Positions 7,274 through 15,181 of a DNA stretch of 22,885 nucleotides are shown here, piece by piece. This stretch comes from Anaerolineaceae bacterium UBA1363 (GTDB taxonomy: Bacteria > Chloroflexota > Anaerolineae > Anaerolineales > Anaerolineaceae): NCBI GenBank assembly GCA_002306055.1, contig DBRR01000015.1, forward strand, positions 1-22,885, given 5' to 3'. The notes below the pieces were generated by a model. It did no database searches. It was not told the origin of the DNA and saw only the letters and a program-made list of their open reading frames with translations. The translations under genes and the position numbers were made by a program. How positions within the stretch are numbered: position 1 is the first letter of the stretch; every line of letters starts with the position of its first letter.

Positions 7274-8524
7274 ATGAAAAAGATGAAACTGCCTTTATGG
7301 CTGAGGAATATTCTTCTACTTCTGAGCGTGCTGGGGCCGGGGCTGATCACAGCTTCTGCGGACAATGATGCGCCTGGGATTGCTACTTATTCGATGGTTG
7401 GCTCAACTTATGGATACAACTTTCTCTGGTTGATCCTGGTCATCACAGTCGGTGAGGTGGTTATCCTGGAAATGGTGGCTCGGATGGGCGCCGTGACGGG
7501 AAAAGGCACTGCTGACTTGATCCGGGAAAAGTTTGGGGTGAAGATAACGACCTTCGCCATGTTCTGTCTGTTGATGGCCAATCTGGGAACAACTGTGGCA
7601 GAGTTCGCAGGGGTTGCTGCAGCTGGTGAGCTCTTTGGCATCAACAAAGTTATTACCGTGCCAATCATGGCAGTGATTATGGGGTTGTTTATTTTGCGCA
7701 GCAACTATAAAATCATCGAAAAAATATTGATCGGTCTGAGCCTGGCTGCGCTGAGTTATGTTGCGACGGTTTTTATCATAAAACCGGATTGGGGGGTGAT
7801 CTTGCACGACACCTTGCGACCACAAATACAACTTACCAGCGACTATATTGTATCCATCTTAGCTGTGATCGGAACGACCATTACCCCCTGGGCAATCTTT
7901 TACTTGCAGGCTTCGGTGGCAGACAAAGGCGTTTCGATGGAAAATTACCGGGACACCAGGCTTGACGTGACTGTTGGTTCCGCCTGGGGAAACGTAATCT
8001 CAGCCTTTATCATCATCGTCACTGCCACCACCCTGTTCAAAGTTGGCATCCGCGTGGAGGATGCCAAAGATGCAGCCATGGCGCTCGCGCCACTGGCAGG
8101 AGAGGCTTCCACAATTCTTTTTGCGTTGGGCCTGCTGGGAGCGTCACTGCTGGCAGTCTCGGTGCTGCCACTTTCCACCACTTATGCAGTCTGTGAGGCA
8201 TTTGGGTTTGAACGCGGTTTAAACCGCAGCTTCCGGGAGGCGCCGGTTTTTTATGGTTCCTTTATTGGAATCATCGTGTTTAGTGTGTTGATTGTCCTGA
8301 TCCCGGGGATGCCGCTCTTCCAAATGATGATCCTTTCGCAGAGCCTGAATGCGATCTTGCTCCCTGTGATCCTGATTCTGGTATTACGACTGGCTAATGA
8401 CAAGGCGGTGATGGGCAAGTATCGCAATACCCGGCTGACTAACATCCTGGCAGTCGCAATTACTACGTTGATTGTTGCTGTCACGGTTATCTTATTATTG
8501 GAACCACTTCTCAACATCGTATGA
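7274..8524 (+). CDS. Nramp-family divalent metal transporter, atypical binding site
   Basis: A 416-residue membrane protein of the Nramp fold with about eleven hydrophobic helices. It starts 3 nt after the MgtE-like gene, with GGGAGG upstream. TM1 has GPGLITASADNDAPGIAT, so the usual DPGN metal motif is altered to DNDAPG (residues 30-35). TM6 has GTTITPW (200-206), where canonical Mn2+/Fe2+ Nramps carry MPH. The metal-coordinating methionine is thus Thr204. In the family that methionine favours transition metals over Mg2+ and Ca2+. Its loss, with the MgtE-N/CBS partner, suggests Mg2+ uptake, as in Nramp-related magnesium transporters; Mn2+ is the fallback. A strong terminator follows. Confidence 0.88.
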   Translation: MKKMKLPLWLRNILLLLSVLGPGLITASADNDAPGIATYSMVGSTYGYNFLWLILVITVGEVVILEMVARMGAVTGKGTADLIREKFGVKITTFAMFCLLMANLGTTVAEFAGVAAAGELFGINKVITVPIMAVIMGLFILRSNYKIIEKILIGLSLAALSYVATVFIIKPDWGVILHDTLRPQIQLTSDYIVSILAVIGTTITPWAIFYLQASVADKGVSMENYRDTRLDVTVGSAWGNVISAFIIIVTATTLFKVGIRVEDAKDAAMALAPLAGEASTILFALGLLGASLLAVSVLPLSTTYAVCEAFGFERGLNRSFREAPVFYGSFIGIIVFSVLIVLIPGMPLFQMMILSQSLNAILLPVILILVLRLANDKAVMGKYRNTRLTNILAVAITTLIVAVTVILLLEPLLNIV

Positions 8525-8557
8525 TTTGGATTTTTTCAGAGAACAAGCCAGCCCGCG

Positions 8558-8587
8558 ACACCCCGTCCCAACACGGGGTGTTTTTTT
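8558..8587 (+). terminator. Rho-independent terminator of the metal-transport operon
   Basis: A perfect 9-bp stem, ACACCCCGT (8558-8566) with ACGGGGTGT (8573-8581), has a 6-nt loop and runs directly into seven Ts (8581-8587). It sits between the convergent Nramp and B12 operons. There is no matching A run on the left side, so it should act on plus-strand transcripts only. The last Ts overlap the stop codon of the convergent ATPase gene. Confidence 0.92.
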
Positions 8588-9584
8588 AGTTCCGAAGTTC
8601 CTGTAAAAGCTCGTAAATACTCGCAAACGTAATTGCATGACCCTCTTGCTCGAGTTGCCAGGTTGTAGTACCGTTTTTCGTTATCACGCTTATAGAAGGA
8701 AAAGCTGGCAGCTTCTCCTCTTCCACGCGATATCCCGCTCTTAGGAGTGCCCGGCGGGTCCAGATAGCCTCGGGTCCCTGACCCTCCAGAAAGACGGGTT
8801 TGGAACCACGATTTTGGGTGTCGAAAGAGCCTGAAAATGGGTCAAAACGCACCCCCGCGCGATTGAAGATCTGAGCAAAGCTGCCGTTTAGCACCAGGTC
8901 TTCCGGCGCACCCTGACTGATCTGCCCCTCATCGTCCATCAGCCAAATTCGGTCCGCATGCCGTAAGGCGAGATCGAGTTCATGGGTGGATGTCAGGACT
9001 GCCTTGTCTTTTCCGCTGGCGAGATCGTGGAGCAAGTTCATCACCACCACCCTGCCAGGCAAGTCCAGGTAGGCTGTTGGCTCGTCCAGAACCAAGAGAC
9101 GAGGTTCCTGCGCCAGCGCGCGCGCAATCATCACCTTTTGGCGTTCGCCATCGCTGAGGGTGTGGATGTACCGATGGCTTAGCTTCTCCACCCCCACCAC
9201 CCGGAGGGTTTCGTGCACGACATCCCAATCATGGTCAGTCATCCGGTCGAACAAGCCGGTAAAGGGGAAACGCCCCATTGCAACTAACTCATCTACGCGC
9301 ATGGCTCCAACCGATATCGGACTTGTGAGAACCACGCTCACCTGGTTGGCTAACTCACGCGGATGATAGGTTGCCAGTTTTCGTCCGGAAAGCTGTATTT
9401 CACCAGCCAGTTTGGGCTGCAGACCGATCACGGTGCGCAGTAAAGTGGATTTGCCTACTCCATTCGGACCCACAAGGCAGACAAATTCGCCGGCATTGAG
9501 CTGCAGGTTAAGCTGATTGGCAACCACTCTTGGCGTTTTTCCGCCATTTTTATAGCCGATTGCCAGCGCGCTGGTTTGCAGCAC
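8586..9584 (-). CDS. btuD: Cobalamin ABC transporter ATPase, BtuD type, with C-terminal extension
   Basis: The ATP-binding subunit of a FecCD/BtuCD-type importer, acting in the cytoplasm on the BtuC-like permease. It has Walker A GPNGVGKST, a variant signature LSDGERQ, Walker B LLVLDEP and the H-loop STHELDLAL. About 90 residues follow the ATPase core, containing a Trp/Gly-rich stretch (WTRRALLRAGYRVEEE), which is longer than E. coli BtuD. The start is uncertain. The frame runs back to a GTG at 9641, which would overlap the permease by 49 bp. The GTG at 9584 lies 8 nt after the permease stop and gives the family's usual N-terminus (LQTSALAIGY). Neither has a clear ribosome binding site. The B12 role comes from the riboswitch of this operon. 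Confidence 0.87.
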   Translation of the reverse strand: MLQTSALAIGYKNGGKTPRVVANQLNLQLNAGEFVCLVGPNGVGKSTLLRTVIGLQPKLAGEIQLSGRKLATYHPRELANQVSVVLTSPISVGAMRVDELVAMGRFPFTGLFDRMTDHDWDVVHETLRVVGVEKLSHRYIHTLSDGERQKVMIARALAQEPRLLVLDEPTAYLDLPGRVVVMNLLHDLASGKDKAVLTSTHELDLALRHADRIWLMDDEGQISQGAPEDLVLNGSFAQIFNRAGVRFDPFSGSFDTQNRGSKPVFLEGQGPEAIWTRRALLRAGYRVEEEKLPAFPSISVITKNGTTTWQLEQEGHAITFASIYELLQELRN

Positions 9585-9592
9585 AGGAGGAT

Positions 9593-10666
9593 TCAGACGT
9601 TGAAGGATGTGGCACCTCGCTTTCGTTTGAGTACCACCCACACCACGAACGGCGCACCAAACAGGGATGTCACGACGTTAATTGGCAGCACAAGCTGACT
9701 GCCTGGTAATTGGGCTATCAGACTGGCAGCCATCGACACGGCTGCTCCAATCAGAATGATCGCCGGGATGAGAATTTTATGATTCGACGTCTTGAACAAG
9801 TTTCGAGCAATGTGTGGGACTGCCACACCGATGAAACCGATTGGTCCGCAAAAAGCTGTTACGGCACCTGAGAGAACAGAAGCACTGAGCAGTATGGTGA
9901 AACGCAGCAATCCGACATTGAGACCCATAGTACGGGCGTAATCTTCCCCCAATAGCAGCGCGTTTAGGCCTTTGGGTAACAAAGCCATCAACCCGACGCC
10001 TGCAAGAATTACAAGTGACATCACCTTGAGCTGCGTCCAATTGACTCCACTAAAAGAGCCAAAAGACCAGATGGAATAAGCCTGGATCCGTTCTGGCGCG
10101 CTAAAGTAGACCAGCAGGCTGACAACTGCACTGGTCGCATGACCAAACATCAACCCCAGGATCAGTAAAGTTGTGGGGTTTTGCACCCATCTTCCCACCA
10201 GCAGGATCAGCGCGAGCACCAATCCCGCACCTGCGGATGCTGCCAGAACAAGCGAAAATTCTCCGCGCATATTGAGCGCCGGCAGGAACAAGCCACCCAC
10301 AAAGCCCGACCCAAGAATAGCTATCGCCACGCCCAGGCTGGCTCCGGAATTGATGCCCAGAATAAAAGGATCCGCCAGTGGATTGCGAAACATGGTTTGC
10401 ATCTGCAGCCCCGAAGCACTGAGGGCAATGCCGGCCAAAGCCGCCGTCAGGACGCGAGGCAGGCGTGAGTTTTGGACGATGTATACCCAGCTTTCCCGCA
10501 CGCCTTCTTTGCCAACGAGGATGCCCCAGATGTCTTTGAGGGGAATGCTGACCGATCCAAGGGCAAGATTGAGCAGAAACAATGCCAGGATCAGGAACAG
10601 GAACAGCCCAAAAAGCCACAGACGCTTTGTCTTTTGGCTCGTAGGGCTGTCTGGGGATTGATTCAT
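9593..10666 (-). CDS. btuC: Cobalamin ABC transporter permease, BtuC/FecCD family
   Basis: A 357-residue integral membrane permease of the FecCD family, expected to work as a dimer with about ten helices per subunit. Family landmarks are the RLPRVLTAALAG and FRNPLADPFILG stretches near residues 68-105 and GFIGVAVPHIAR in the C-terminal third, in the region contacting the ATPase. The first helix starts at about residue 16, after a short polar N-terminus. The ATG has GAGGGAA upstream on the minus strand, and the gap from the binding-protein gene is 31 nt. Its place between the binding protein and the ATPase, downstream of a cobalamin riboswitch, indicates corrinoid import. Family members also carry haem and siderophores. 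Confidence 0.92.
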   Translation of the reverse strand: MNQSPDSPTSQKTKRLWLFGLFLFLILALFLLNLALGSVSIPLKDIWGILVGKEGVRESWVYIVQNSRLPRVLTAALAGIALSASGLQMQTMFRNPLADPFILGINSGASLGVAIAILGSGFVGGLFLPALNMRGEFSLVLAASAGAGLVLALILLVGRWVQNPTTLLILGLMFGHATSAVVSLLVYFSAPERIQAYSIWSFGSFSGVNWTQLKVMSLVILAGVGLMALLPKGLNALLLGEDYARTMGLNVGLLRFTILLSASVLSGAVTAFCGPIGFIGVAVPHIARNLFKTSNHKILIPAIILIGAAVSMAASLIAQLPGSQLVLPINVVTSLFGAPFVVWVVLKRKRGATSFNV

Positions 10667-10697
10667 TGTGGTTCCCTCGTTGAATGATTTAAAGCGA

Positions 10698-11918
10698 TTA
10701 TTGCAGTGCCTGGTAGTAGAAAAACTCGTGTTCAGGCAGCAAGTCCGGATAGAAAGCTTTGATCAGGTCCATCAGGATAACATCGGGAGCAGCGGCACCG
10801 CTCTCAAAGTAGTCCACAGCACCCGAAGCATTCATACGTTTGCTATAGGTATAGACCTTACCTTCCTGAAAGGCTCTAAAATCTGCGTAACGGGCATCCA
10901 TTGCCGCCAGTGCAGATAATTCGCTCAACGCGCCTACATTGATCCAATAATCAGCATCTTTTGCTCGTTCGAGAACAACCTCAAAATCAAGCGGCTGAGC
11001 TCCACTACCTTCAATGTCCTTGAAAAGATAATCCGCACCAGCATCTGCCAACAAGATGGCAATATAGCTCTCACCGCCAGGCATGTACCAGGTGCCTTCA
11101 TAGGCGGTATTTGTAAAAACTGTTACGCGTGTAGGCAGATTGCTTGTGAGCGCTTTTGCTTGTTGGTAACGGGCAACCATTTCATCGAACAGTCGGTCAG
11201 CCTCCGCTTCTTTTTCAAAAAATGCAGCAATGAACTTACCCCATTCCGCACGACCAAGCGGGTCCTGTTCGAGGTAATCGGAGTTAATCACAACCTTGAG
11301 ACCAGCTTCAAGCAGTTGAGGATGGGAATCATATTCCGCAAAACCACTGGCGGATGTCATGATCAGATCGGGATTGAGATCGATCAGGCTTTCAATGTTA
11401 ATGACAGCCCCGCTGCCCACTTCGGCGACTGCGCCGGCCTTAAGCCAATTTTGCACCTCTGCATTGTAGATATACGCGCCAGAATCGACTGCTACCAGGC
11501 TGGAAAGTTCATCAATCTGTTCAAGGAAAGGCAAGTAGGTGGTGGAAAGTGAGACAAAACTCTCAACAGGCGTATGTACAATCAAGGCATCATCAATTCC
11601 GCTTGGGTCAGCCTGACCTTTTGGCACGAGCGCGTATCGAATTGGTTCGGTGGCACCAGCCCAGGGCATAAGAACCGTCAGAAGTTTATAGCCTTCTTTG
11701 TATTCAAGCGTAAAGTTCCTGGCATAATCGATGGTAACTTGTGCATCACTAGCAGGTGCTTCAGTTGGTTCCTCAACAGGATAAGTTATTTCAGTAGGGG
11801 TTTCCAGCGGATAGGTATCTCCGGAAGGAGCTGCGGTCTCCACGACCTGAGCAGGTGCCTGGCAGGCAGGCAAAGCCAGGAGGATCAATACAGCCAGAAG
11901 GGTCACGATTTTTTTCAT
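10698..11918 (-). CDS. btuF: Cobalamin-binding lipoprotein, BtuF-like
   Basis: A 406-residue substrate-binding protein and first gene of the importer operon. It has a lipoprotein signal peptide with lipobox LPAC (residues 16-19), so Cys19 would be lipidated. A Thr/Pro/Glu-rich tether follows (about 25-58), then a two-lobed binding domain of the helical-backbone type. Motifs such as SLIDLNPDLIM and a C-terminal DLIKAFYPDL fit the BtuF/FepB-like family. The ATG has GGAGAG upstream and follows directly after the riboswitch terminator. B12 is the likely ligand given the riboswitch; sequence alone would not exclude other corrinoids. Confidence 0.88.
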   Translation of the reverse strand: MKKIVTLLAVLILLALPACQAPAQVVETAAPSGDTYPLETPTEITYPVEEPTEAPASDAQVTIDYARNFTLEYKEGYKLLTVLMPWAGATEPIRYALVPKGQADPSGIDDALIVHTPVESFVSLSTTYLPFLEQIDELSSLVAVDSGAYIYNAEVQNWLKAGAVAEVGSGAVINIESLIDLNPDLIMTSASGFAEYDSHPQLLEAGLKVVINSDYLEQDPLGRAEWGKFIAAFFEKEAEADRLFDEMVARYQQAKALTSNLPTRVTVFTNTAYEGTWYMPGGESYIAILLADAGADYLFKDIEGSGAQPLDFEVVLERAKDADYWINVGALSELSALAAMDARYADFRAFQEGKVYTYSKRMNASGAVDYFESGAAAPDVILMDLIKAFYPDLLPEHEFFYYQALQ

Positions 11919-11933
11919 ATTCTCTCCGATTTC

Positions 11934-11968
11934 AAAAAAATCAACCCCTTCTGGATTAGAAAGGGTTG
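11934..11968 (-). terminator. Riboswitch-controlled terminator before btuF
   Basis: On the minus strand a 10-bp stem with one G-U pair (11959-11968 with 11942-11951) has a 7-nt loop and is followed by seven Ts (11940-11934). Its 5' arm also belongs to an alternative stem, 11963-11972 with 11982-11990 (GGGTGAGAA with TTCTCAACCC, one bulge). The two hairpins exclude each other, so the alternative stem is an antiterminator. Confidence 0.85.
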
Positions 11969-12136
11969 AGAATATGAACGTTTCTCACCCACCTTCTTAA
12001 TCCGAGAAGGTTGAATTGGGTTTACTTGAGGGTGGCTTCCTGACTTGTCTGGTGGACTTACAGTTGCGGTACAGTGCTGGACTTTCACCAGCTTCCGCCA
12101 TTACACCTTAGCTTCCGGGCATAGGGTAACCTCAGT
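11934..12136 (-). ncRNA. Cobalamin riboswitch (expression platform included)
   Basis: Read on the minus strand, the leader holds the conserved cobalamin aptamer core: GGTGAAAGTCCAGC, then CCGCAACTGTAAG, then the B12 box AGTCAGGAAGCCACC (about 12033-12047). The aptamer spans roughly 12005-12136. A 7-bp hairpin (ACCTTCT...AGAAGGT, about 11991-12011) separates it from an antiterminator/terminator pair ending just before btuF. Binding of adenosyl- or another cobalamin would be expected to favour the terminator and shut off uptake. The core match and the downstream importer support each other. Confidence 0.93.
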
Positions 12137-12153
12137 ATTTCAGTTGTGACAAT

Positions 12154-12182
12154 ATCTTAGCATTCAAGTCAGGGAATGTCAA
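12154..12182 (-). promoter_or_regulatory. Promoter of the B12 riboswitch operon
   Basis: On the minus strand a consensus -35 box TTGACA (12182-12177) is followed, after exactly 17 bp, by TAAGAT (12159-12154). Transcription would start near 12147, about 10 nt before the aptamer. It faces away from the peptidase gene promoter at 12230. Confidence 0.7.
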
Positions 12183-12229
12183 TAATGGCCTGAATTTGCA
12201 GAAAATTCGAAAAAAAGCAGATGAGAAGG

Positions 12230-12235
12230 TAAAAT
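12230..12235 (+). promoter_or_regulatory. -10 box placed for a leaderless peptidase transcript
   Basis: TAAAAT ends 7 nt before the ATG at 12243, so transcription would begin at or next to the start codon. A GAGAAGG at 12223-12229 would be 13 nt from the ATG, too far for a normal ribosome binding site. No good -35 box was found. Confidence 0.4.
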
Positions 12236-12242
12236 AAGCTAA

Positions 12243-12884
12243 ATGAAGAAGACCAGTTTGCGTTCCCTCCCGGAAAAGAACCTTGCCAAATTCCAATCTC
12301 AGCAAACAGGGAATGATTGTGCGATCCACTCGCTTGTGGCCGCAGTTGAACTGCTGACCAACATCAAGCTGGACCCCCAGGAAATCATCGAAGAGGTCAA
12401 CCGTAACTGGTGGCGCGGGCGTTTTTTCCGCCTGGCACCAAAATCCGGAATTACACCCCCGATGCAAGTGCGCTTGCTGTGCCACCTGGCAAAAAAGCAT
12501 GATTTGCCGCTCACAGCGCAGCTTTTTCACCTGAGCCCTGAGCTGCTGCGGACGACAGGGGAAGTGGAAACCCTGGCCAGCCTGGTGACGATCTACTGGT
12601 GGTACGGTCGTTCGCCGGCGATTTATTACATGGATGGCCCAAAGAATTACAACGCGCTCAAAGGTGCCAGTGGTCACACGATGGTTTTTGCAGCCTATGA
12701 TCCGGAGCACTATAGCGGTGACGTTCACACCCCCTGGGGTTTCATCAACTCGTGGATCACGCAAGGGGCGGGGCTGTTTTGGATGGAAGATAAGGAATTC
12801 CAAAAATCCTGGGGCATACCGATTCCACACTGGGGGAAAAATGCCACAGTTGTCATCTCAAATAAGGATTTGAATAAATCGTGA
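12243..12884 (+). CDS. Papain-fold (C39-like) cysteine peptidase
   Basis: A 213-residue protein without signal peptide or membrane helix. The N-terminal motif QQTGNDCAIHSL places a Gln six residues before Cys26, as in the oxyanion-hole Gln and nucleophile of C39 and papain-fold peptidases. His145 (SGHTMVFAAYD) and Asn169 (FINSW, like the papain NSW motif) complete a plausible triad. C39 domains usually sit at the N-terminus of peptide exporters and cut leader peptides after a double Gly. Here the domain is a separate gene whose stop overlaps the GTG of an ABC exporter (GTGA), so the two proteins likely act together. A transglutaminase-like or other papain-fold hydrolase is possible. No substrate peptide was found. 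Confidence 0.65.
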   Translation: MKKTSLRSLPEKNLAKFQSQQTGNDCAIHSLVAAVELLTNIKLDPQEIIEEVNRNWWRGRFFRLAPKSGITPPMQVRLLCHLAKKHDLPLTAQLFHLSPELLRTTGEVETLASLVTIYWWYGRSPAIYYMDGPKNYNALKGASGHTMVFAAYDPEHYSGDVHTPWGFINSWITQGAGLFWMEDKEFQKSWGIPIPHWGKNATVVISNKDLNKS

Positions 12885-14620
12885 AACCTTTTACATTGCT
12901 GGGCAAACTTGCCAAAAAGTACTCAAAACTGATTATCCTGACCACCCTGACGATGCTCGGTCTGGTCGGCGCGCAACTGCTGATCCCCTGGATCATCCGC
13001 CAGGTGATTGACCGTCTCACAACCCAGCCTTTGGACCAGGGAACAATCGATTTCATCACCCGCATATCCGTAATTGCATTGATTGTTTTCGTCGCCCGGG
13101 CTGTGATGCAGTTTATCCGCTCCTATGCCGCTCACAAAGCCGGTTGGGGGGTCGTTTCGGATGCCCGTCGCCTGGTTTATGAGCACATGCAGAAACTCTC
13201 CTTGCGGTTCTACGAGGATAAGCAAACCGGTCAATTGATGTCAAGGATCATCAACGACACGGATCTGTTTGAACGGATGATTGCCCACGCGCTGCCAGAT
13301 GTGATCGTGAATGGCATCACTCTGATTGGCGTTATCGTCATCCTGCTTTCCATGAATGTCAATCTCACCCTCCTGACCCTGATTCCCATCCCTCTGATCA
13401 TCTTTGCCCTGATCGGTTACAGCAAGTTGGTCCGCCCCGCCTTTAAAACGCGCCAGCAGTCTTTAGGTGAATTAAATGCCGTGCTCAATGATAGCCTTTC
13501 CGGGATGCGGGAAGTAAAAGCATTCGCTCGTGAAGAAGACACGCTCGACAGAGTGGATGATAAGATCCAGCTTGTTCTTCATAAGAATCTGCGTGCGTTA
13601 AAGTTGATGGCAATTTTTAACCCAATTTTTGACTTTGCCGCAGGCATTGGTCAATTGCTTGTGATCTTCTTTGGCGCACGGATGGCAATTGCCGGGACGC
13701 TCTCAATTGCTGATCTGGTCGCGTTTTTCCTTTATCTCGACAGTTTTTACACGCCAGTACGCAGCCTGGGGAACTCGATGGAAGCGGTCCAGGAATCCCT
13801 GGCCGGCTTCGAACGCATTGCTGAAATCCTGACCGTCACACCGGAAATCGCCTCTCCCGCTGAGCCGCATGTTTTCCTCGAGCCTATCAAAGGGAATGTT
13901 CGCTTTGAGAATGTCCACTTTTCCTATAACCAGGACGAAGAGGTGCTCAACGCTATAAACCTCGATATTCCGGCAGGCAGCACTGTTGCGCTGATCGGTC
14001 CTACGGGCGTGGGAAAAACCACTTTGGTGAGCCTCATTCCGCGTTTTTATGACGTTGTTGAGGGCAGAGTGAGCATTGATGGGGTCGATGTGCGGGAAAT
14101 CGAACTTGACCAGTTGCATCAATCGGTTAGTATGGTTTTGCAGGATGTCTTCCTCTTCCACGGAACCATCCGCGAAAATATTCTATTTGGAAAACCCGAT
14201 GCAACAGAAGAAGAAATGATCAGGGCGGCAGAGATAGCCAATGCCTCTGAATTTATTGACCACATGCCCAATGGCTATGACACATTGATTGGAGAACGAG
14301 GCGTCAAACTCTCGGGGGGGCAAAAACAGCGGCTTTCGATTGCCAGGGCGGTCTTGAAGGACAGTCCAATCCTCATTCTGGATGAAGCCACTTCTTCTGT
14401 GGATACAGAAACCGAATTGATGATTCAACAAGCGCTCGAACGCCTGATCAAAGGACGCACCACGATCATCATTGCCCACCGGCTTTCAACCGTGCGGAAT
14501 GCGGATCGGATTGTGGCTTTGGAAGGTACTGGGATCGTGGAAGCAGGTACACACGAAGAGTTACTGGCAAGAAAAGGTCTCTACTACAAACTCTACACCG
14601 CCCAACAACAATTGTATTGA
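12881..14620 (+). CDS. ABC exporter, homodimer-competent, MsbA-like
   Basis: A 579-residue fused transmembrane and ATPase protein. The six-helix domain covers about 15-310 and the ATPase about 335-570. All catalytic motifs are canonical: Walker A GPTGVGKTT (373-381), signature LSGGQ (477-481), and Walker B LILDE with Glu502. It can therefore work as a homodimer, unlike the pair at 179-3818. It has no N-terminal peptidase domain; the separate C39-like gene directly upstream overlaps its GTG start by 4 bp. Substrate candidates are peptides (by that context) or lipids and drugs (by family). No terminator is evident downstream, where the repeat cluster begins. Confidence 0.92.
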   Translation: MKPFTLLGKLAKKYSKLIILTTLTMLGLVGAQLLIPWIIRQVIDRLTTQPLDQGTIDFITRISVIALIVFVARAVMQFIRSYAAHKAGWGVVSDARRLVYEHMQKLSLRFYEDKQTGQLMSRIINDTDLFERMIAHALPDVIVNGITLIGVIVILLSMNVNLTLLTLIPIPLIIFALIGYSKLVRPAFKTRQQSLGELNAVLNDSLSGMREVKAFAREEDTLDRVDDKIQLVLHKNLRALKLMAIFNPIFDFAAGIGQLLVIFFGARMAIAGTLSIADLVAFFLYLDSFYTPVRSLGNSMEAVQESLAGFERIAEILTVTPEIASPAEPHVFLEPIKGNVRFENVHFSYNQDEEVLNAINLDIPAGSTVALIGPTGVGKTTLVSLIPRFYDVVEGRVSIDGVDVREIELDQLHQSVSMVLQDVFLFHGTIRENILFGKPDATEEEMIRAAEIANASEFIDHMPNGYDTLIGERGVKLSGGQKQRLSIARAVLKDSPILILDEATSSVDTETELMIQQALERLIKGRTTIIIAHRLSTVRNADRIVALEGTGIVEAGTHEELLARKGLYYKLYTAQQQLY

Positions 14621-14988
14621 ATTAATCCTGGACTGGTCTGATAGGTTGAAGGATAAGAACAATTTGTTTGGCTGGGGGTTCACCTTCATTGTTAGCTTTG
14701 AGGATGAACTGAAGCCCATCCGTATAACGTGTGTACTCTCGTCATCCGTCAAATTGGGGCTGATTCGTACGGCGGGGGCTTGCTCCCGCCGCTATCATTG
14801 GGGATGGACTAAAGAGACCTCCATACGGTGGGGGTCATGATGCTGGGAGCGAAACGAGCAGTACTTGCTCCCGCCGCGGGTGGAGTGATCTCGCCGGTAT
14901 CTTCAGTGCAAAGCCTCCCTACGGGACCGTCCGAGGGAATTGACCGCCAGGTCTCTGCCTTAAGCCGGATTGAACACCTCCTTTATAG

Positions 14989-15028
14989 CCCTCCCTTGGG
15001 GGAGGGTCGAAGTCCAGCGAAGCTGGAC
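14989..15028. repeat. Two adjacent perfect hairpins
   Basis: CCCTCCC (14989-14995) pairs with GGGAGGG (15000-15006) across a 4-nt loop. It is followed by GTCCAGC (15012-15018) pairing with GCTGGAC (15022-15028) across GAA. There is no T run, so these are not intrinsic terminators. They resemble common intergenic palindromes and differ from the GGATGG family. Confidence 0.6.
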
Positions 15029-15163
15029 GCAACGGGGTGAGGGCAATTTTGAAGATTATCAGATGATAGTCCGAAGACACAGAAATGTAGTTACCAGCAT
15101 GCAATAGACAATGGCGTTTTCGGTTGCAATGAAGAAAAAAGACACTCTCCCCCGCTTTGCGGA

Positions 15164-15181
15164 CCCTCTCTCGAGAGAGGG
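15164..15181. repeat. 18-bp perfect palindrome
   Basis: CCCTCTCTCGAGAGAGGG is exactly self-complementary. It is preceded by a short CCGC-TTT-GCGG hairpin at about 15152-15162. It lies in non-coding DNA, and its function is unknown. Confidence 0.6.

Noticed and set aside
12132..12830. 232-codon minus-strand frame opposite the peptidase gene
   Set aside because: It is antisense to a frame with a clear papain-like active site, its end runs through the promoter of the B12 operon, and its peptide is rich in His/Gln/Arg as is typical of shadow frames.
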